DNA of 64,000 nucleotides from Melieria omissa (GCA_963971225.1 OZ020268.1:108278330-108342329); one strand, 5' to 3'. Positions 10,820 to 23,329 are shown, counted from the stretch's first letter. Made by a program: numbers and translations. The notes: generated by a model not told the origin, from the letters alone.

Positions 10820-11357
10820 AGCCTCGATAGCCTAAAGTGAGTGCACTAGACTGCCATCGCAGAGGTCGTGGGTTTAACTCCCACTGCGTGCACGGTCCCC
10901 GCACATTTCCAACCAATTTTTCGTGTTCTTTTTCCTCTTTCCATGTTCAATGATTTCCAACCCAAGATACTCCTATCCCATGAAGTAATACGCGTAATAA
11001 TGCGCTGTGCGTCTGTAAAAAGAAAATAAATTTACAGCTACACGGTGCATTAGAGACGCCTGCAAGGGGAAGCGAAGAATTGCGAAAGCAACGCACCAAA
11101 TTGATCTAGCAAGATCCCAAACCATTCTACTGTGTAACCTCTTCACACAACAGATGGCACTACGAGCGGTAGCTCGAAAATAACGTAGGCGACGTTCCTT
11201 AGCGGCGTTAGAGGGCAGCCCCATCACTAAGGATTACCTGCGGCAGGCAAGTCACATACAGAATAACACAACCGATTAACGTAACCAACACAAGGCAAAG
11301 AGTCTTGTGGAGGCCCTATGCTGCAGATCGGAGTGAACAAGGAAAGGGAACAAAAAA
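10820..11357 (+). mobile_element. 538-bp tRNA-headed retroelement with 14-bp target duplication
   Basis: The identical word AGAAGCTGCTAAGC flanks the element (10806-10819 and 11358-11371). The 5' head contains an A-box-like TAGCCTAAAGTGAGTGC and a convincing B box, GGGTTTAACTCCC (10871-10883), followed by a complementary stretch as in a T arm. The 3' end is A-rich (GGAACAAAAAAA). The body between about 10900 and 11340 has no protein similarity I recognise and does not match the other SINE family in this window. At 538 bp it is long for an insect SINE, so the body may be a LINE 3' region or a fusion. SINE status rests on head, tail and duplication; family identity is unknown. Confidence 0.82.
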
Positions 11358-11371
11358 AGAAGCTGCTAAGC

Positions 11372-13947
11372 CAGTTAACTCTGAACTTTTTGTTCCAACT
11401 CCACACTTAGCGAATTTTTTTAATATATAAGTTTAAAAGTTTCTAATTCATAGCTTTATTGACGAACTTTGATAAGGTGCCAAGTCCAAGCCAAGTGATT
11501 CCTTTCAGTTGCTTAATTGACCCTAAAATACTAGTCTGGTCTAATGGTCTAATATAGCTTCTGTACCATAAGATGCTCGCTATGTTAGACGAACTGATGA
11601 AATTAAGTTAGTATTGTAGGGATAAATAAGTCTTCATCAAACTTTTGATAAGTTTAAGTAGATACTTAACTTCTTACTTAGATGCCTGCACCTTTCCGTC
11701 AACAAAAAAAACTCTAAAATCCATTAAATTTTTTTCTAAGAAAAATACATAAATTCACAAAACAAGATTACTGCAAAGCTCCATAAAGTTTTTTAGGCGC
11801 CCAACCATCACACACACACAAATAATCCATAGACTACACTAAATATTCCGTGCAATTTTTGTCTAAACCAATTTATCTAAATGTATTTATGCCGCCTGCT
11901 CTGCAAAAAAGTATGCGAAATCCCTCAAAAGTTCAATTCCTTTCAAGTTATTATGCCTAACTACTTCCTGCGCGAGCTACATTTCAGCAACACAAAGTCT
12001 TCCATGTGCAATGCTGTGAAGCGTTACGCAGTGAGTGGGCCAAACAAATGCCCGCCTAACACCTGCCAGGGCAGCCATAAGAAGTGATTGCCTCCATAAA
12101 GGCACTTGTTTAGTGTGCCTGTTTTATGATTATTGTTGCAACAAATCCACTGCGACGAACCCGCCCCAGTTGTCGCTCGACACGACAGCGAAAAGCACAC
12201 AGCGCGGCTAAATGATGATTTCTTGGCTTATGTAAATGTGCACGACAGCATGCAGCACACACACACACACACACTCACACGCACACAATGTGTGGGCGCA
12301 ATAAGCATGGTAAATTATGACATTTTATGCGATAAAATATCGAATTTACACACCGTACAGCAGGCAGAGTGTCTTGCAGTACACTTCTGGTGTGGCATTT
12401 GCACTCTCACTGGTGCCAACTGGGCCAAATCTACATCTACCTACATATGTAATATTTGCTTTTAAGGCAGCAACGCTCACCTCAATTCACCCGATAATCC
12501 AGCTTGAATCGTACCTATGCAAAGCGTCTATAGGTGTAACGGTGTGTGTGTGTGTGGAGTGCGTTCCGGCTGCTGCTGCCAGGTGAAAGTAACTCAAAAA
12601 GTCATAACGAAATAATGCTGTAAATTCAAATTTATTGTCGAATGACTAAAAAAGAAAGTACAGTTCGGAGCACTGAGTGAGTAGAAGCGGTGAAGTTGTG
12701 AGTTTGTTTATTTGGACATATGAATTCATAACGGCTTGAATTCTATTAGGATTAAAGAGGATTTAATGTTGAGTTATATTCATATTTATTATAATTAGAC
12801 TTGTGGCTTTTATTGCATTTCATATCTATGCACATACATGTGTACAGGTTCGTAGGCTTAAAAATACTTAAAAAAAGAAAAAAATTTAAAGCAGAAACTT
12901 AAAAGCAGCGGAGTATAAAGAGTTAAATACTTGAAGTTATGAATAATGAAATGAATAATCCAAATGCATTTAAAGTTGACTGAATCTCTCAGCATTAGCT
13001 GAAACTATGCATTGTTGACGACGATGCCAACATTCTAACAATTTGTATAAATGACTTTTTAGGTTAAGATTTGGCTGTTGGTAGCCACCAATGAACAAGA
13101 AAGAAAGGAAAGAAAAGAAATAAATGAAAAGATCTTCTAATCCTTTAAAAGGAAAGAAAATAAATAAATGAAAAGATCTTCTAATCCTAAAAAATGGCAA
13201 CACCCAAGCGCTTAGAAGCACTCCTTCATAGAATCAAATAGGGTTCAGTATTGGAGACCATAGAGGACACTGCCTCATTGGCAGAGATGCTAGAGGACTA
13301 TGTCTATTTTCTATTTATATTTTCTGTCTTTTGTAGAAACTGTAGAGACAAGAAGAAGACAGAAACCGCTGAGTAAGATATTTGAACCTGTTTCGCTCCC
13401 AATTACAAATGCAAACTTCATTTGCATTGCTATTGTTACGAAAATTAGTTCTATAGGCTTATTCGTCTCTCTGGATTGTGTTTCGAAATAAAACACACTT
13501 AAATTCTTAAACGCAGTCAAAAACCAGCAATTACTTTATTTACAAATCTACACTTTACTGTCTTTACACTTGTCACCTATTCGAAGCAAAATTATATCAA
13601 GCCGGCCCCATTCTAAAAGCGCGTTCCTAAAAGTATGCTCGTAAAATCATGCATAGCACAGCGAAAGGGTGCCTTATCGTTTCACTATTTTATTGACGTC
13701 TTGAGAGTTCTATTAGGCAAACTTTGTTTTATTTAAAGCTTGAGACGATTCGGTTAGGAGATGATGGGCTGTCACCACAATGACTCATTGTTGCTAAGTT
13801 TACTCCTTTTTTGCTAAGTGTACTCGTTTTGTGGGCTTAAAACATGCCTTCGGTTTTTGCTTTGAACACTAATTTTGTGAAAACTTAATCGTTCACACCA
13901 ACAACTAAGCGCAGCCTTATTAAACTGAATTCACATGGAGGTGTAAA
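11372..13947. other. Non-coding stretch with CA/GT repeats
   Basis: No exon or element was recognised. A CA-rich repeat lies at 12257-12288 and a GT repeat at 12541-12556. The small open frames here lack any recognisable domain. Confidence 0.5.
13109..13187. repeat. 35-bp direct duplication
   Basis: Two near-identical ~35-bp copies ending in AAAAGATCTTCTAATCC lie at 13109-13143 and 13153-13187, nearly adjacent. This is a recent local duplication of A/G-rich DNA. Confidence 0.85.
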
Positions 13948-13960
13948 CAATTGTTGAGGC

Positions 13961-14629
13961 TAAGAAATCCTCGCAAGACGTAATAAGCTCCAACTTATCT
14001 GGGTTCCGGGACACTGTGTTGTTCTAGGTAACGTAACTGCCGAAGACCAGAACCAATAATCGGATCATAAGACCAGAATCAATAATCAGTACCAGTCTAG
14101 CAGGAACCCTGGACTGGATCAAGCGCTGTGTAAATAACTTACATAGAGAACGTTGGTCTAGCTTGGGAAGCTGCAAAACTGCCAACTGTTTTGTCATAAA
14201 CCCAAATAGGAAAGCAGGGATTTCCTTAAGAAGCTGAGAAGGAACGATGTCTGTCGAATGGTCGGGTTAATCACAGACCACAATCTATGGGGGGGCGACA
14301 TATGACCAACATGGGCATCATCGAAGATCCGAATTGCACATCTTGCCTGGAGGAGGTAGATAGTACAGTGCATTTTCTCTGTGCATGTCCTGCCTTCTCC
14401 AGAACGAGATTGCGCACTCTGGGTTCAGATATTATGAGAATGAGAACAGGAGAACTCATAACCGTTTATTCCTTTCCACCCATCTTTTCTCATTTTTTCC
14501 TATTCCCATCTCCTCTATCAACCTTTTTCCTGAGCCTTAAGTGCAATGGGCTATAAAGCCTGAGTGCTTGAGGTAATGACCTTCCTAAGGTTATTTCCTC
14601 GGCTCCTCATCACATCCATCCATCCATCC
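13961..14629 (+). mobile_element. 5'-truncated RNase-H LINE insertion (about 0.67 kb)
   Basis: A perfect 13-bp direct repeat CAATTGTTGAGGC flanks the segment (13948-13960 and 14629-14641, with one base shared with the tail). The 3' end is a (CATC)n tail at 14612-14629. The inside encodes the C-terminal end of a LINE polyprotein. Duplication, 5' truncation and a simple-sequence tail together are the hallmark of target-primed reverse transcription. Confidence 0.9.
13964..14556 (+). pseudogene. LINE ORF2 C-terminal fragment: RNase H and zinc knuckle
   Basis: The segment LQLIWVPGHCVVLGN (from about 13997) is the terminal RNase H motif, normally WVPGHxGxxGNExAD; here the final Asp region is degraded and a stop follows. 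After a gap in another frame come LKKLRRNDVCRMVG and then MTNMGIIEDPNCTSCLEEV. STVHFLCACPAFSRTRLRTLG completes a C-C-H-C zinc-knuckle-like pattern typical of the end of RNase-H-bearing LINE proteins. Multiple frame changes show it is dead. RNase H in these elements removes RNA from the cDNA hybrid. The clade (I, LOA or Jockey-like) cannot be fixed from this fragment. Confidence 0.8.
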
Positions 14630-14641
14630 AATTGTTGAGGC

Positions 14642-15481
14642 AATAAACAATGTTGTGGAGATCAGGTGGCGATGCAGATCCATCTATGTCTGGGATGACG
14701 GTCAAGCTGCGCTTTTGGATTTGGACAGCTCTCCAACAACCTCCACGATAGTCAAGTTTAGTCAAGTCTAAACAATAAGAATAAAGTCTAACACTATCCT
14801 GGCGAGTATTGCATTCTGATTGAGGCTGCCCATGAGCAAAACGTATGCGAACCATCATCTTAAATCAACGTTCGGCTGATTGGCTTCTTGGCACCAAAGC
14901 ATCTATTCAGATTTCTACGGAAATCTGGTGAACGTCAAATTGCAGTACAATTGACATACATACGATATATATTTGTATATTTAATTGAGGGCTGCGCTCG
15001 CTTGCCTCTGCCAACATGTTCTCTTACCCACATCACATGGTTCTCTTGTTACCACATCTGGCGTATCTGTTAAGTTTTTGGACACATTCAAGAGCCAGTT
15101 TCGAAGTTATTGTCGACTGATATATGCATTTACGATGCCTGATTCTCAATTATGCGATCCGATGCCCGAATTAGTACCAGTATCTGTCATTAATAAAACA
15201 ATACATTTGTAACCTCCATAATGCATTCTGGCTTCTTTCATAACTTTGCTATATGAGCAAAGTTCTGCTTTGCGTGAACTCTGCTACTTAATTCCTTACG
15301 GGGTTCTTGCATTTAACACATTATGACAGAAGTGAATTCCTTCGAGAATTGCTTGTTTTTTTAACACATGACAAAGGGCTTCATATTACTTCACCTCGTC
15401 AGTACCCATTTAGGTGTTTCGCGCGTGAAGCAATTTCTTCATTTATCTGCAGCTAACGCAAACAGCAAACACACGTGGGGA
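14642..15481. other. Non-coding stretch
   Basis: No recognisable gene or element. Short open frames are present without domains. Confidence 0.45.
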
Positions 15482-15619
15482 CAGTGGCGCACGCAAAGGG
15501 GGTTTGAGGCCTTCAAACAGCCCCAAATACCTGTGTTATACCAAACTTGTAAGGTTCTAAATCATATTGAGCCCCAAAGTGGCACTGACCCCCAAAATAA
15601 AATCCTGTACGCGCCACTG
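15482..15619. mobile_element. Small (138 bp) hAT-like MITE candidate
   Basis: It starts CAGTGGCGCACGCAAA and ends TGTACGCGCCACTG, so the last nine bases are the exact inverse of the first nine, with partial matches further in. CAGTGGCG-type termini are common in hAT elements. I could not find a matching 8-bp target duplication outside, so the call is tentative. Confidence 0.55.
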
Positions 15620-17099
15620 CAGTCGCGTGTATGCAAATATATGTGTGTTTACTTATGTAAATACGTTAGCTCAATGTGCAGCATTCTAAGCCGAGAGCGC
15701 AATTCGCATGTCCTTCGAATTTAAATCAGATCTTGTACTCGTCAAGTTTTTACCAGTTTCATGTGTACGGCGACAAATTTAAATTGTCCCTTGGAGACGA
15801 ATCCACACGCAATGCCTGACAAGTGAGCATAAAATTAAAAGACATAAAAGCGCGCCACGAGTGGATGGCAGCATGTGACGATCTTCCTTATAAAAGCCTA
15901 TCACACACGCTGCCAGGACATTTACTCGCATGCACAACAACAAAAATCCATTTATGCATATAAACAGCGGGACGAAGCAGCAGCCAGCAGGCGGCAAGAA
16001 AACAAGCGAAGAAATTAAAATAAGCTTGTTACCATAATCAAGCGACATGTACGCATATGTATGTGTAAACGTGTGCCGAGGTGAGTGCAAGTATGGCGGT
16101 GAGGGTAGCAAATTTGAAGTGGCACCTGCGGGAGTGGTAGCTATACAAAAAAACAAACTGTTACGGCAAATGTCAACACTGCAGTAATTGGAAGTGTGTA
16201 CAGGCGGCAGCTCAAACAGGTGGCAAGGCAATTTGTTTGTATATATATAACATAACATATACTCGTGCTTGTATATAAATACGTGTGTAAGTAAGTGGGT
16301 GAATGGAAGAAAAGAAATAGCTCGCAGCGATTTTGCTAATGAAAATTTTCTTCAATTTTGTTTTATTGTCCAACGAGAATGTTGTAATTGTTGGTATGTT
16401 AATAAGATTTTTCGCTGTTTTATAAACAAATATGTTTGTAAATGTTTTTGTTTTTGCTTTGGCACACTTCAATTTAAGCGCCATGACAGCTGTAGTACGC
16501 TTGGCAACATGTTTTATTTTGATACGTAAGCGTTCTAAACAATTTGATATGATAACATGGAAGTATTTTCAGCAAAAACAACTGAGTGTTGCTGAAGAGA
16601 AGGACCTCGTCTCTGCTGGTAACGTTATAGGATCGTAGATGCTTCAGATGCTTCAGCATGAGTTCTTTCCCTGCCTGCCACCTTCTCGTTCCTGTTGAAG
16701 TCTGACGAGAATATTTTCATACGATCCGTGGGTACTTGTTGATTAAAACTGTGTGTTTCTAGTTTAATATTAATTTGTTCGTATTTACTGAATTATTTGC
16801 TGAATTATTTGCCACCAGCCGTTTGGCTGGATTGGCTCTAGTTTAAGAGAAATACAACTTTGAAGTTTGCTCATTTTAGTCGAGTTCGTCGCTTAAGTCT
16901 TCGAACGTTTAAATTCGAATAGGTCCTAAATCGTTCCGAATATCGCTTTGCTGTCTTCGGCAAGTTTGTAGATATTTTAACGACCAACAAATTTGCTTAA
17001 GACACCAATCCAAAAAAAATACATTCAAACTGTGCGAATATGCGATATGTGCAAATGACACTCATACGTCGTTTAATTATAATTAAATGACACTCATAC
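15620..17099. other. Non-coding stretch
   Basis: No coding similarity was seen. A short tandem CAGATGCTT lies near 16638. A direct repeat AATGACACTCATACG is at 17053 and 17085, just before the LINE fragment. Confidence 0.45.
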
Positions 17100-18780
17100 G
17101 CCACGTTGTGCTGCGCAAACAAATTAGGAAATCAAGAAGTGCAAGTGCAGGAATGACGCCCGAAAATTATTCCAGAAAGTTAAGCGTCTCACGGAAGGGT
17201 TTAAGCCTGGGGCATCTTTTTGCAGAGACGAAAACGGGGATCTGGTTACGCATGCGCAGGGTGTGCTGAGGTTGTGGAAGGAGCACTTCACCAAGCTGCT
17301 CGCAGGCAACGAAGGGAACAATACCGCCAGTGGTGAAGATGTCCAGATGGCACCAATCGCCGATGACGGTTTGGATGTGCCACCGCCCAGCCATGACCAG
17401 GTCCGGGTCGCTATCCAGCGACTCAAGAACAATAAAGCTGCAGGGCCGGATGGGCTACCAGCTGAATTGTTCAAGGCCGGCGGCGGTGAGCTGATTGGGT
17501 GCAGGCATCAGCTCATCTGCAAAATATGGCTGGAGGAACGAATGCCCAACGATTGGAACCTCAGTGCCCTTTGCCCTGTGCTGAAGAAAGGCGACCCAAC
17601 AATATGCGCCAACTACAGGGGTATCAGCCTACTTCCCATTGCATACAAGGTCCTGACGAGCGTACTATGTGAAAGATTAAAGCCACTCGCCAAGGCGCTT
17701 CCTGGAGAAGACCCATGAGAACCAAATCGATACACATCATCTCTTCATCGATTACAAGGCAGCATTCGATAGCCCGATAAGGGATCGCCTATATGCCGCA
17801 TTGTCTGAACTTGGTATCCCTGCAAAGCTCGTGAGACTTTGCAGAGCGACGTTGAGCAATACGCGCAGCTCCGTCAAGGTTGGAAGTTACCTCTCCGACC
17901 CCTTTGATACCGTTCGAGGTTTCAGACAGGGCGATCCTTTGTCCTGCGACCTCTTCAACTTCACCATGGAGAGTGTTCTGCGCAAGGCCGGTGTAACAAG
18001 CGAGATGTCACCGCTGCCTTTGCGGCTATCGAAAAAGAATCTGCCAAAATGGGTCTGGTGGTAAATGAGGGCAAGACGAAGTATATGCTGCCTACACGCA
18101 GGGACTCGCAGCCGCTAGGGTCTCACGTCGAGGCCGACAGGTATACCTTTGAAGTTGTCAAGGAATTTGTCTACCTTGGCACCGCCATCAACAGCAACAA
18201 TGATGTCAGCATGGAGATAAAGCGAAGGATTACTCTTGCCAACAGGTGCTACTACGGTCTCGGTAGGCAATTGAGAAGTAGAGACCTCTCTCGACCGACA
18301 AAACTTGCACTCTATAGGACGCTTATCTTGCCCGTGCTCCTCTATGGCGTTGAAGCATGGACAATGACACGAAACGACATAGTGGCCCTTGGAGTGTTCG
18401 AGAGGAAGGGAGTTCGCAAAATCTTCGGCCCTGTACGTGTTGATGAAGACTATCGTATACGAACCAATAACGAGCTGTATGAGCTAAATAAGGACATGGA
18501 CGTAGCGCAGCGAATTAACATCCAGCGGCTACGCTGGCTGGGTCATGTCTGCCGTGTGGACGACGAAGCTCCAGCGAAAAAGGTGTTCCATGCGATGGTT
18601 GGAGGTCACCGGCGAAGAAGGAGGCCGTGTCTCCGGTGGAAGGACCACGTTGAGGAGGCCCTGTCATCTCTTCCTCCAACTGGAGAATGCGCACGCAAAG
18701 CAGAGGCGCCTGGAGAAAAGTTTTGCGGCAGGGCGTAACCCGATAACGGGTTATTATGGCCAGTTAAGTAAGTAAGTAAG
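17100..18780 (+). mobile_element. RTE-like LINE, 5'-truncated and internally deleted
   Basis: The segment holds the reverse transcriptase and C-terminal region of a LINE and ends in CCAGTTAAGTAAGTAAGTAAG, a (TAAG)n-type tail (18762-18780). The 5' boundary is near 17100, where coding similarity begins. The endonuclease domain is absent, as expected for 5' truncation. No target duplication could be assigned with confidence. The same 3' end appears as an inverted pair at 1804-2215. Confidence 0.85.
17128..18738 (+). pseudogene. RTE-like LINE reverse transcriptase, catalytic box deleted
   Basis: The frame is open from just after a TAG at 17125 to 17718. It shows FQKVKRLTEGFKPGASFCRD, LRLWKEHFTKLL, LKNNKAAGPDGLPAELFKAGG, LICKIWLEERMPNDWN and ICANYRGISLLPIAYKVL. 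Around 17698-17712 the frame breaks where, in intact relatives, the block around GFRPGKSTIDQI should stand. It resumes with HHLFIDYKAAFDS, SVKVGSYLSDPFDTVRGFRQGDPLSCDLFNF and VLRKAG. Near 17990-18005 the next block, including the YADD active site, is missing. The protein then continues in the frame used to the end with AIEKESAKMGLVVNEGKTKYML, FVYLGTAINS, LILPVLLYGVEAWT, INIQRLRWLGHVCRV and RPCLRWKDHVEEALSSL. Loss of YADD makes this copy catalytically dead. The LRWLGHV-type C-terminus suggests RTE; the clade is inferred. Confidence 0.88.
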
Positions 18781-21583
18781 TTTCTTTAACAATTAATAAA
18801 CATTGTATTATTTTATTATTTAACAATACTAACAATTATTAGCAACAATATAAACAATTAACAATTATTTAACAATCATTGTTTTCCTAACTCAGATCAA
18901 GTTCAACGAGCTGAACAAAAAATCATTTTGCAAAGCTGTAACCATTTTTCTAATAAAATGTATAGTTCGCTTAGCTATCGTCAATCAAGACCACCTAAAA
19001 GCAAGTTTAGTGTTTAAAGAATACATTGAATAATTAAAGAAATTTTTGCATCCTTTAGTTAAAACTCTTTTAAGGTTGACACTTGCTTGCTTATATCTAT
19101 AGAAAAGTTAATTTTTTTAATGCTTTTATGCAAAATATGTCTTTCTATAGGCTTCAAAATCGACGTAAAACGTTTGAATGGCACACTCGATGCCCATCAA
19201 TATTTTCTTTTTTATTGCTGCTTGACGCATGCAAATTACTGTACAAATCTAATAGCATTTTTATATGCACATAAATACATTTTTATGGCCGAGTGTCAGA
19301 TCAGAAATGCATGTCAATACGTCAATAATAAATGCCAAATAAATAAACAAATAAATGTTAAACGGTCAGCAAAGGCTTTGCGCCAACGTGCCGACCGGTA
19401 AGAACTCGACGTGTTGGACAGCAACTAAAAGGAGTAAAACGCGCTGATGGCTGTCTATCCGCTCGATGATGGCTGTCTATCCGTCACGTTTTGCTGCAGT
19501 AATTTGTAGTCATTCTGACAATTTGCACCAAGCGTTGCGACGTGCCCCAAAATACATTAACATGCTGTCGAAAGCAAAAAAAACACACACAAATAGTAAT
19601 AAAAAAAAAGGGTTACGATTGGCGAGTCACGAGTGCAAAAAAGTTCCCATCAAAGAGAATTTGCAACTTTGAAATGCAATTACCGCAACCATAACCGAAG
19701 CACAATGGCTCGTTACGATGAAACCGATGGCAAAAGTCAAATATGACGTGATGCGGTCAAGCAAAACTATGGGATTTTGCTAAAAGCGAAAATGTGTGGC
19801 ATTTGGAAAAGCAATGTGAATGTGAAAATTTGCTTCGTTTAAATAGTTTTTTTTTGTGCAGCTTGTTGAAGTTGTCTATGCTGATTTTACTTCCATTGCA
19901 GGGAGTGAAGACGACACAAGTTGTCCAAGGAAATTTGTTGCCATTAATAAGATATCTTTGACCTACGACTCTAAACTGGAAAACCGGGCTGGGCTAAGGT
20001 ATTTGTTATGACAGGCTGGGAATTTGCATGGCAGTGACATCTGTCAAGTTACCCTTTTAACGTCCTTGCAATGCTTTGGTATGATTTTCAAGCAAACATA
20101 GCCTAAACCAAATCATAAGAGCACAAAACAGCTTCTGGGCTTGGGGCGTGACACAAAGCCTCCACTGTAGCATTGCCGTAGCTGAGGCTCTGAAGAGAAT
20201 GTTTTGCATCAAATGTGCCCTTGTTGACTTCATCATCTTGACCTGTTGAAGCCTCTTAACCATAGACATTAAGAGTATCTATCGTCCGTTCCAATAAATT
20301 AGTCCCAATGACTTTCCTCTTCCACATGGAACAGTGCGTAGTGTTTGAGGCCCTTCTGTGATACCTTCAACGAGACACACAACGCACCACTGTGCAAGGA
20401 TTGAACGTACACAGGGCGGCGCCCCTTTGTCAAGTGTCACAAAGTGTGAGCCATTGTCATTTATATATTTCAAGTGGCCATTCATGCATATTCGCAGACG
20501 TCAATAAGCGCAGTCAATGGTCGGCGACAGTGACGGCGACAAACTGTTGGCGTGAGTTCGGCTCGCGTGCAGCGCAAACAAATCAAGTTACAAGGCAAAG
20601 GTCACACGTCAGGCACGCACACGAACTACAGCAACAATGCTCAGAAGACAAATCGCCAACGATTTATAATGCCAAACGATTGAATGATTGATGATTGACA
20701 AAAGGATTTGGCTTTGGGAAGTGGAAGTCTTCAGAAAAAAAATAATTAAGTCACTTAGACTTTGGAGCAACGGAAAAGAAAGAAAAGGTTTTGCAAGTGC
20801 AAACAATACTTGAAAGCTATGGAATAGTGATATAATCTCAAAGCCTCATCAGGCCACAAAAAATTCCATTGTTGCACTTTGTTTCCGCCTTACAATGAAC
20901 TGCATTACAACTGAACGCAAATGAATGATTTTGTGTGAAGCAAAAGTCACAACAAACCCAAAACAAGAATGACAACAAAAACATTTGTGTACATAACTAA
21001 TTATAAGCCGATCAACCATTGTGTTATATATTGAATAACATTATTAAATTGGCATTATTGTCAATTGTGGACATTCACCCCAATTATCAAACAAGTCAGC
21101 CTAACATCAACACAAAGCAGCAAAATGGCCAACAACAACAACAGCCTCAACAAAAACATACGCAAGAAAAATTTGTGCTGAAAGGCAAACGAGTCAAGGT
21201 CAGAAATTCGAAAGACAAGGTCAGATATTTGAAATTAATAGCGTTCGTCCCTTGGGCAGCACAAATATTTACGGACTTTGTAAAATAACTTAATGGGCCA
21301 TAATTGGCAGCGCCAAAAGCAACACAACTTGCAGCCATCTCCGCAATTTCAACTCAACTTGCAAGGACTCGCCAAAGCAAAGCGTCAAGCACAGCGGGTT
21401 AAATATCGACTTGGCCTGGCTGCTGTCGTACACTTTTGGCTGAGTTGTTCTTGTATGATAAATGGAAATGAACTCAATACTTTTTGATTTATTCCACTGG
21501 TTAGAAATGTCTTTGGTTTTTGTCTTGAGAAGTGTTGTTCATTTGCGCCTCGACCAATAAAATTATTCACAATCCATCTAATT
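18781..21583. other. AT-rich non-coding stretch
   Basis: No exon or mobile-element protein was found. A 17-bp direct repeat TGATGGCTGTCTATCCG occurs at about 19445 and 19467. Q-rich and N-rich short frames around 21100 reflect CAA-type simple sequence, not a recognised gene. Confidence 0.5.
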
Positions 21584-21641
21584 TAATCTAATCTAATCTA
21601 ATCTAATCTAATCTAATCTAATCTAATCTAATCTAATCTAA
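21584..21641. repeat. (AATCT)n pentanucleotide array
   Basis: Twelve or so AATCT units lead directly into the heptamer array, differing from it only by two extra A residues per unit. Confidence 0.95.
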
Positions 21642-22615
21642 AATCTAAAATCTAAAATCTAAAATCTAAAATCTAAAATCTAAAATCTAAAATCTAAAAT
21701 CTAAAATCTAAAATCTAAAATCTAAAATCTAAAATCTAAAATCTAAAATCTAAAATCTAAAATCTAAAATCTAAAATCTAAAATCTAAAATCTAAAATCT
21801 AAAATCTAAAATCTAAAATCTAAAATCTAAAATCTAAAATCTAAAATCTAAAATCTAAAATCTAAAATCTAAAATCTAAAATCTAAAATCTAAAATCTAA
21901 AATCTAAAATCTAAAATCTAAAATCTAAAATCTAAAATCTAAAATCTAAAATCTAAAATCTAAAATCTAAAATCTAAAATCTAAAATCTAAAATCGAAAA
22001 TCAAAAATCTAAAATCTAAAATCTAAAATCTAAAATCTAAAATCTAAAATCTAAAATCTAAAATCTAAAATCTAAAATCTAAAATCTAAAATCTAAAATC
22101 TAAAATCTAAAATCTTAAATCTTAAATCTAAAATCTAAAATCTAAAATCTAAAATCTAAAATCTAAAATCTAAAATCTAAAATCTAAAATCTAAAATCTA
22201 AAATCTAAAATCTAAAATCTAAAATCTAAAATCTAAAATCTAAAATCTAAAATCTAAAATCTAAAATCTAAAATCTAAAATCTAAAATCTAAAATCTAAA
22301 ATCTAAAATCTAAAATCTAAAATCTAAAATCTAAAATCTAAAATCTAAAATCTAAAATCTAAAATCGAAAATCAAAAATCTAAAATCTAAAATCTAAAAT
22401 CTAAAATCTAAAATCTAAAATCTAAAATCTAAAATCTAAAATCTAAAATCTTAAATCTAAAATCTAAAATCTAAAATCTAAAATCTAAAATCTAAAATCT
22501 AAAATCTAAAATCTAAAATCTAAAATCTAAAATCTAAAATCTAAAATCTAAAATCTTAAATCTTAAATCTAAAATCTAAAATCTAAAATCTAAAATCTAA
22601 AATCTAAAATCTAAA
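21642..22615. repeat. (AAAATCT)n heptanucleotide satellite, ~0.97 kb
   Basis: About 139 near-identical units of AAAATCT. Rare variants mark internal structure. AAATCGAAAATCAAAAATCT occurs at 21991 and again at 22362, 371 bp (53 units) later. AATCTTAAATCTTAAATCT occurs at 22111 and 22552, 441 bp (63 units) later. A single CTTA variant lies at 22447. Repeated variant order implies that a block of the array was duplicated, with a further gain of about ten units. Confidence 0.97.
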
Positions 22616-22650
22616 ATATAAAATCGAATCGAATCGAGTCGAATCTAATT
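22616..22650. repeat. Degenerate (AATCG)n edge
   Basis: The array ends in AATCGAATCGAGTCGAATCTA, a pentamer version of the same motif that mirrors the pentamer on the left edge. Confidence 0.85.
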
Positions 22651-23329
22651 CAATCATCATTGAAATGATTACAACTTAAGTAATATTTCATACATAAAAT
22701 TCTAAAATTTAAACCGTTCTGTCTCCAGGTCTGTTAAAAATAAACTAACATCTACCTGTCCATATCTCCATAAAATATTTTAGTTCCCTAAGAACTGTTT
22801 TCCCTTATTCGCAAATCATTCGCCATCTATCCATCCATCTTCATCCCCCTTGCTTAAGCACCAAAACAAAAACACTTGTCTCTAATCAAAACTAATTGTA
22901 CCAACGGGCACTTTTTATGATGCCAATTTTTCTAACATACCCACAAACCAAACAAAAACAAAAAAAGCCTTCTCTCTCTCACTCCTCCCACGTATAAAGT
23001 AAGAAATTCGGAAAAAATATATAGCCGATCATTAATGCCAAATTGAAGCGATACGTTTTTCTTTATGTTGAAATCAACATTGATTGCAACTTTTGTTTCT
23101 GTAAGTAAAACTACACACGAACAGCTGAACAGCACATATGACAGAGATAGAAATAACTTAAATGGTAAACAACTTGTGCAGAAATTGTGAAAATCTTTAA
23201 ATAGAAGAGAAGAGAATGTTTCATGGAATTTCAAGTACTAAGGTATAGTATTCTATTTTAGTTTGGGCTGCATTTTATTTGAATTTTTGGGTCATTTGGG
23301 TCATGCTAAATATAGTCTCAGAAGCTACA
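22651..23329. other. Non-coding stretch
   Basis: No gene or element was recognised. A CTCTCTCTCACTC pyrimidine run is present near 22975. Confidence 0.45.
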
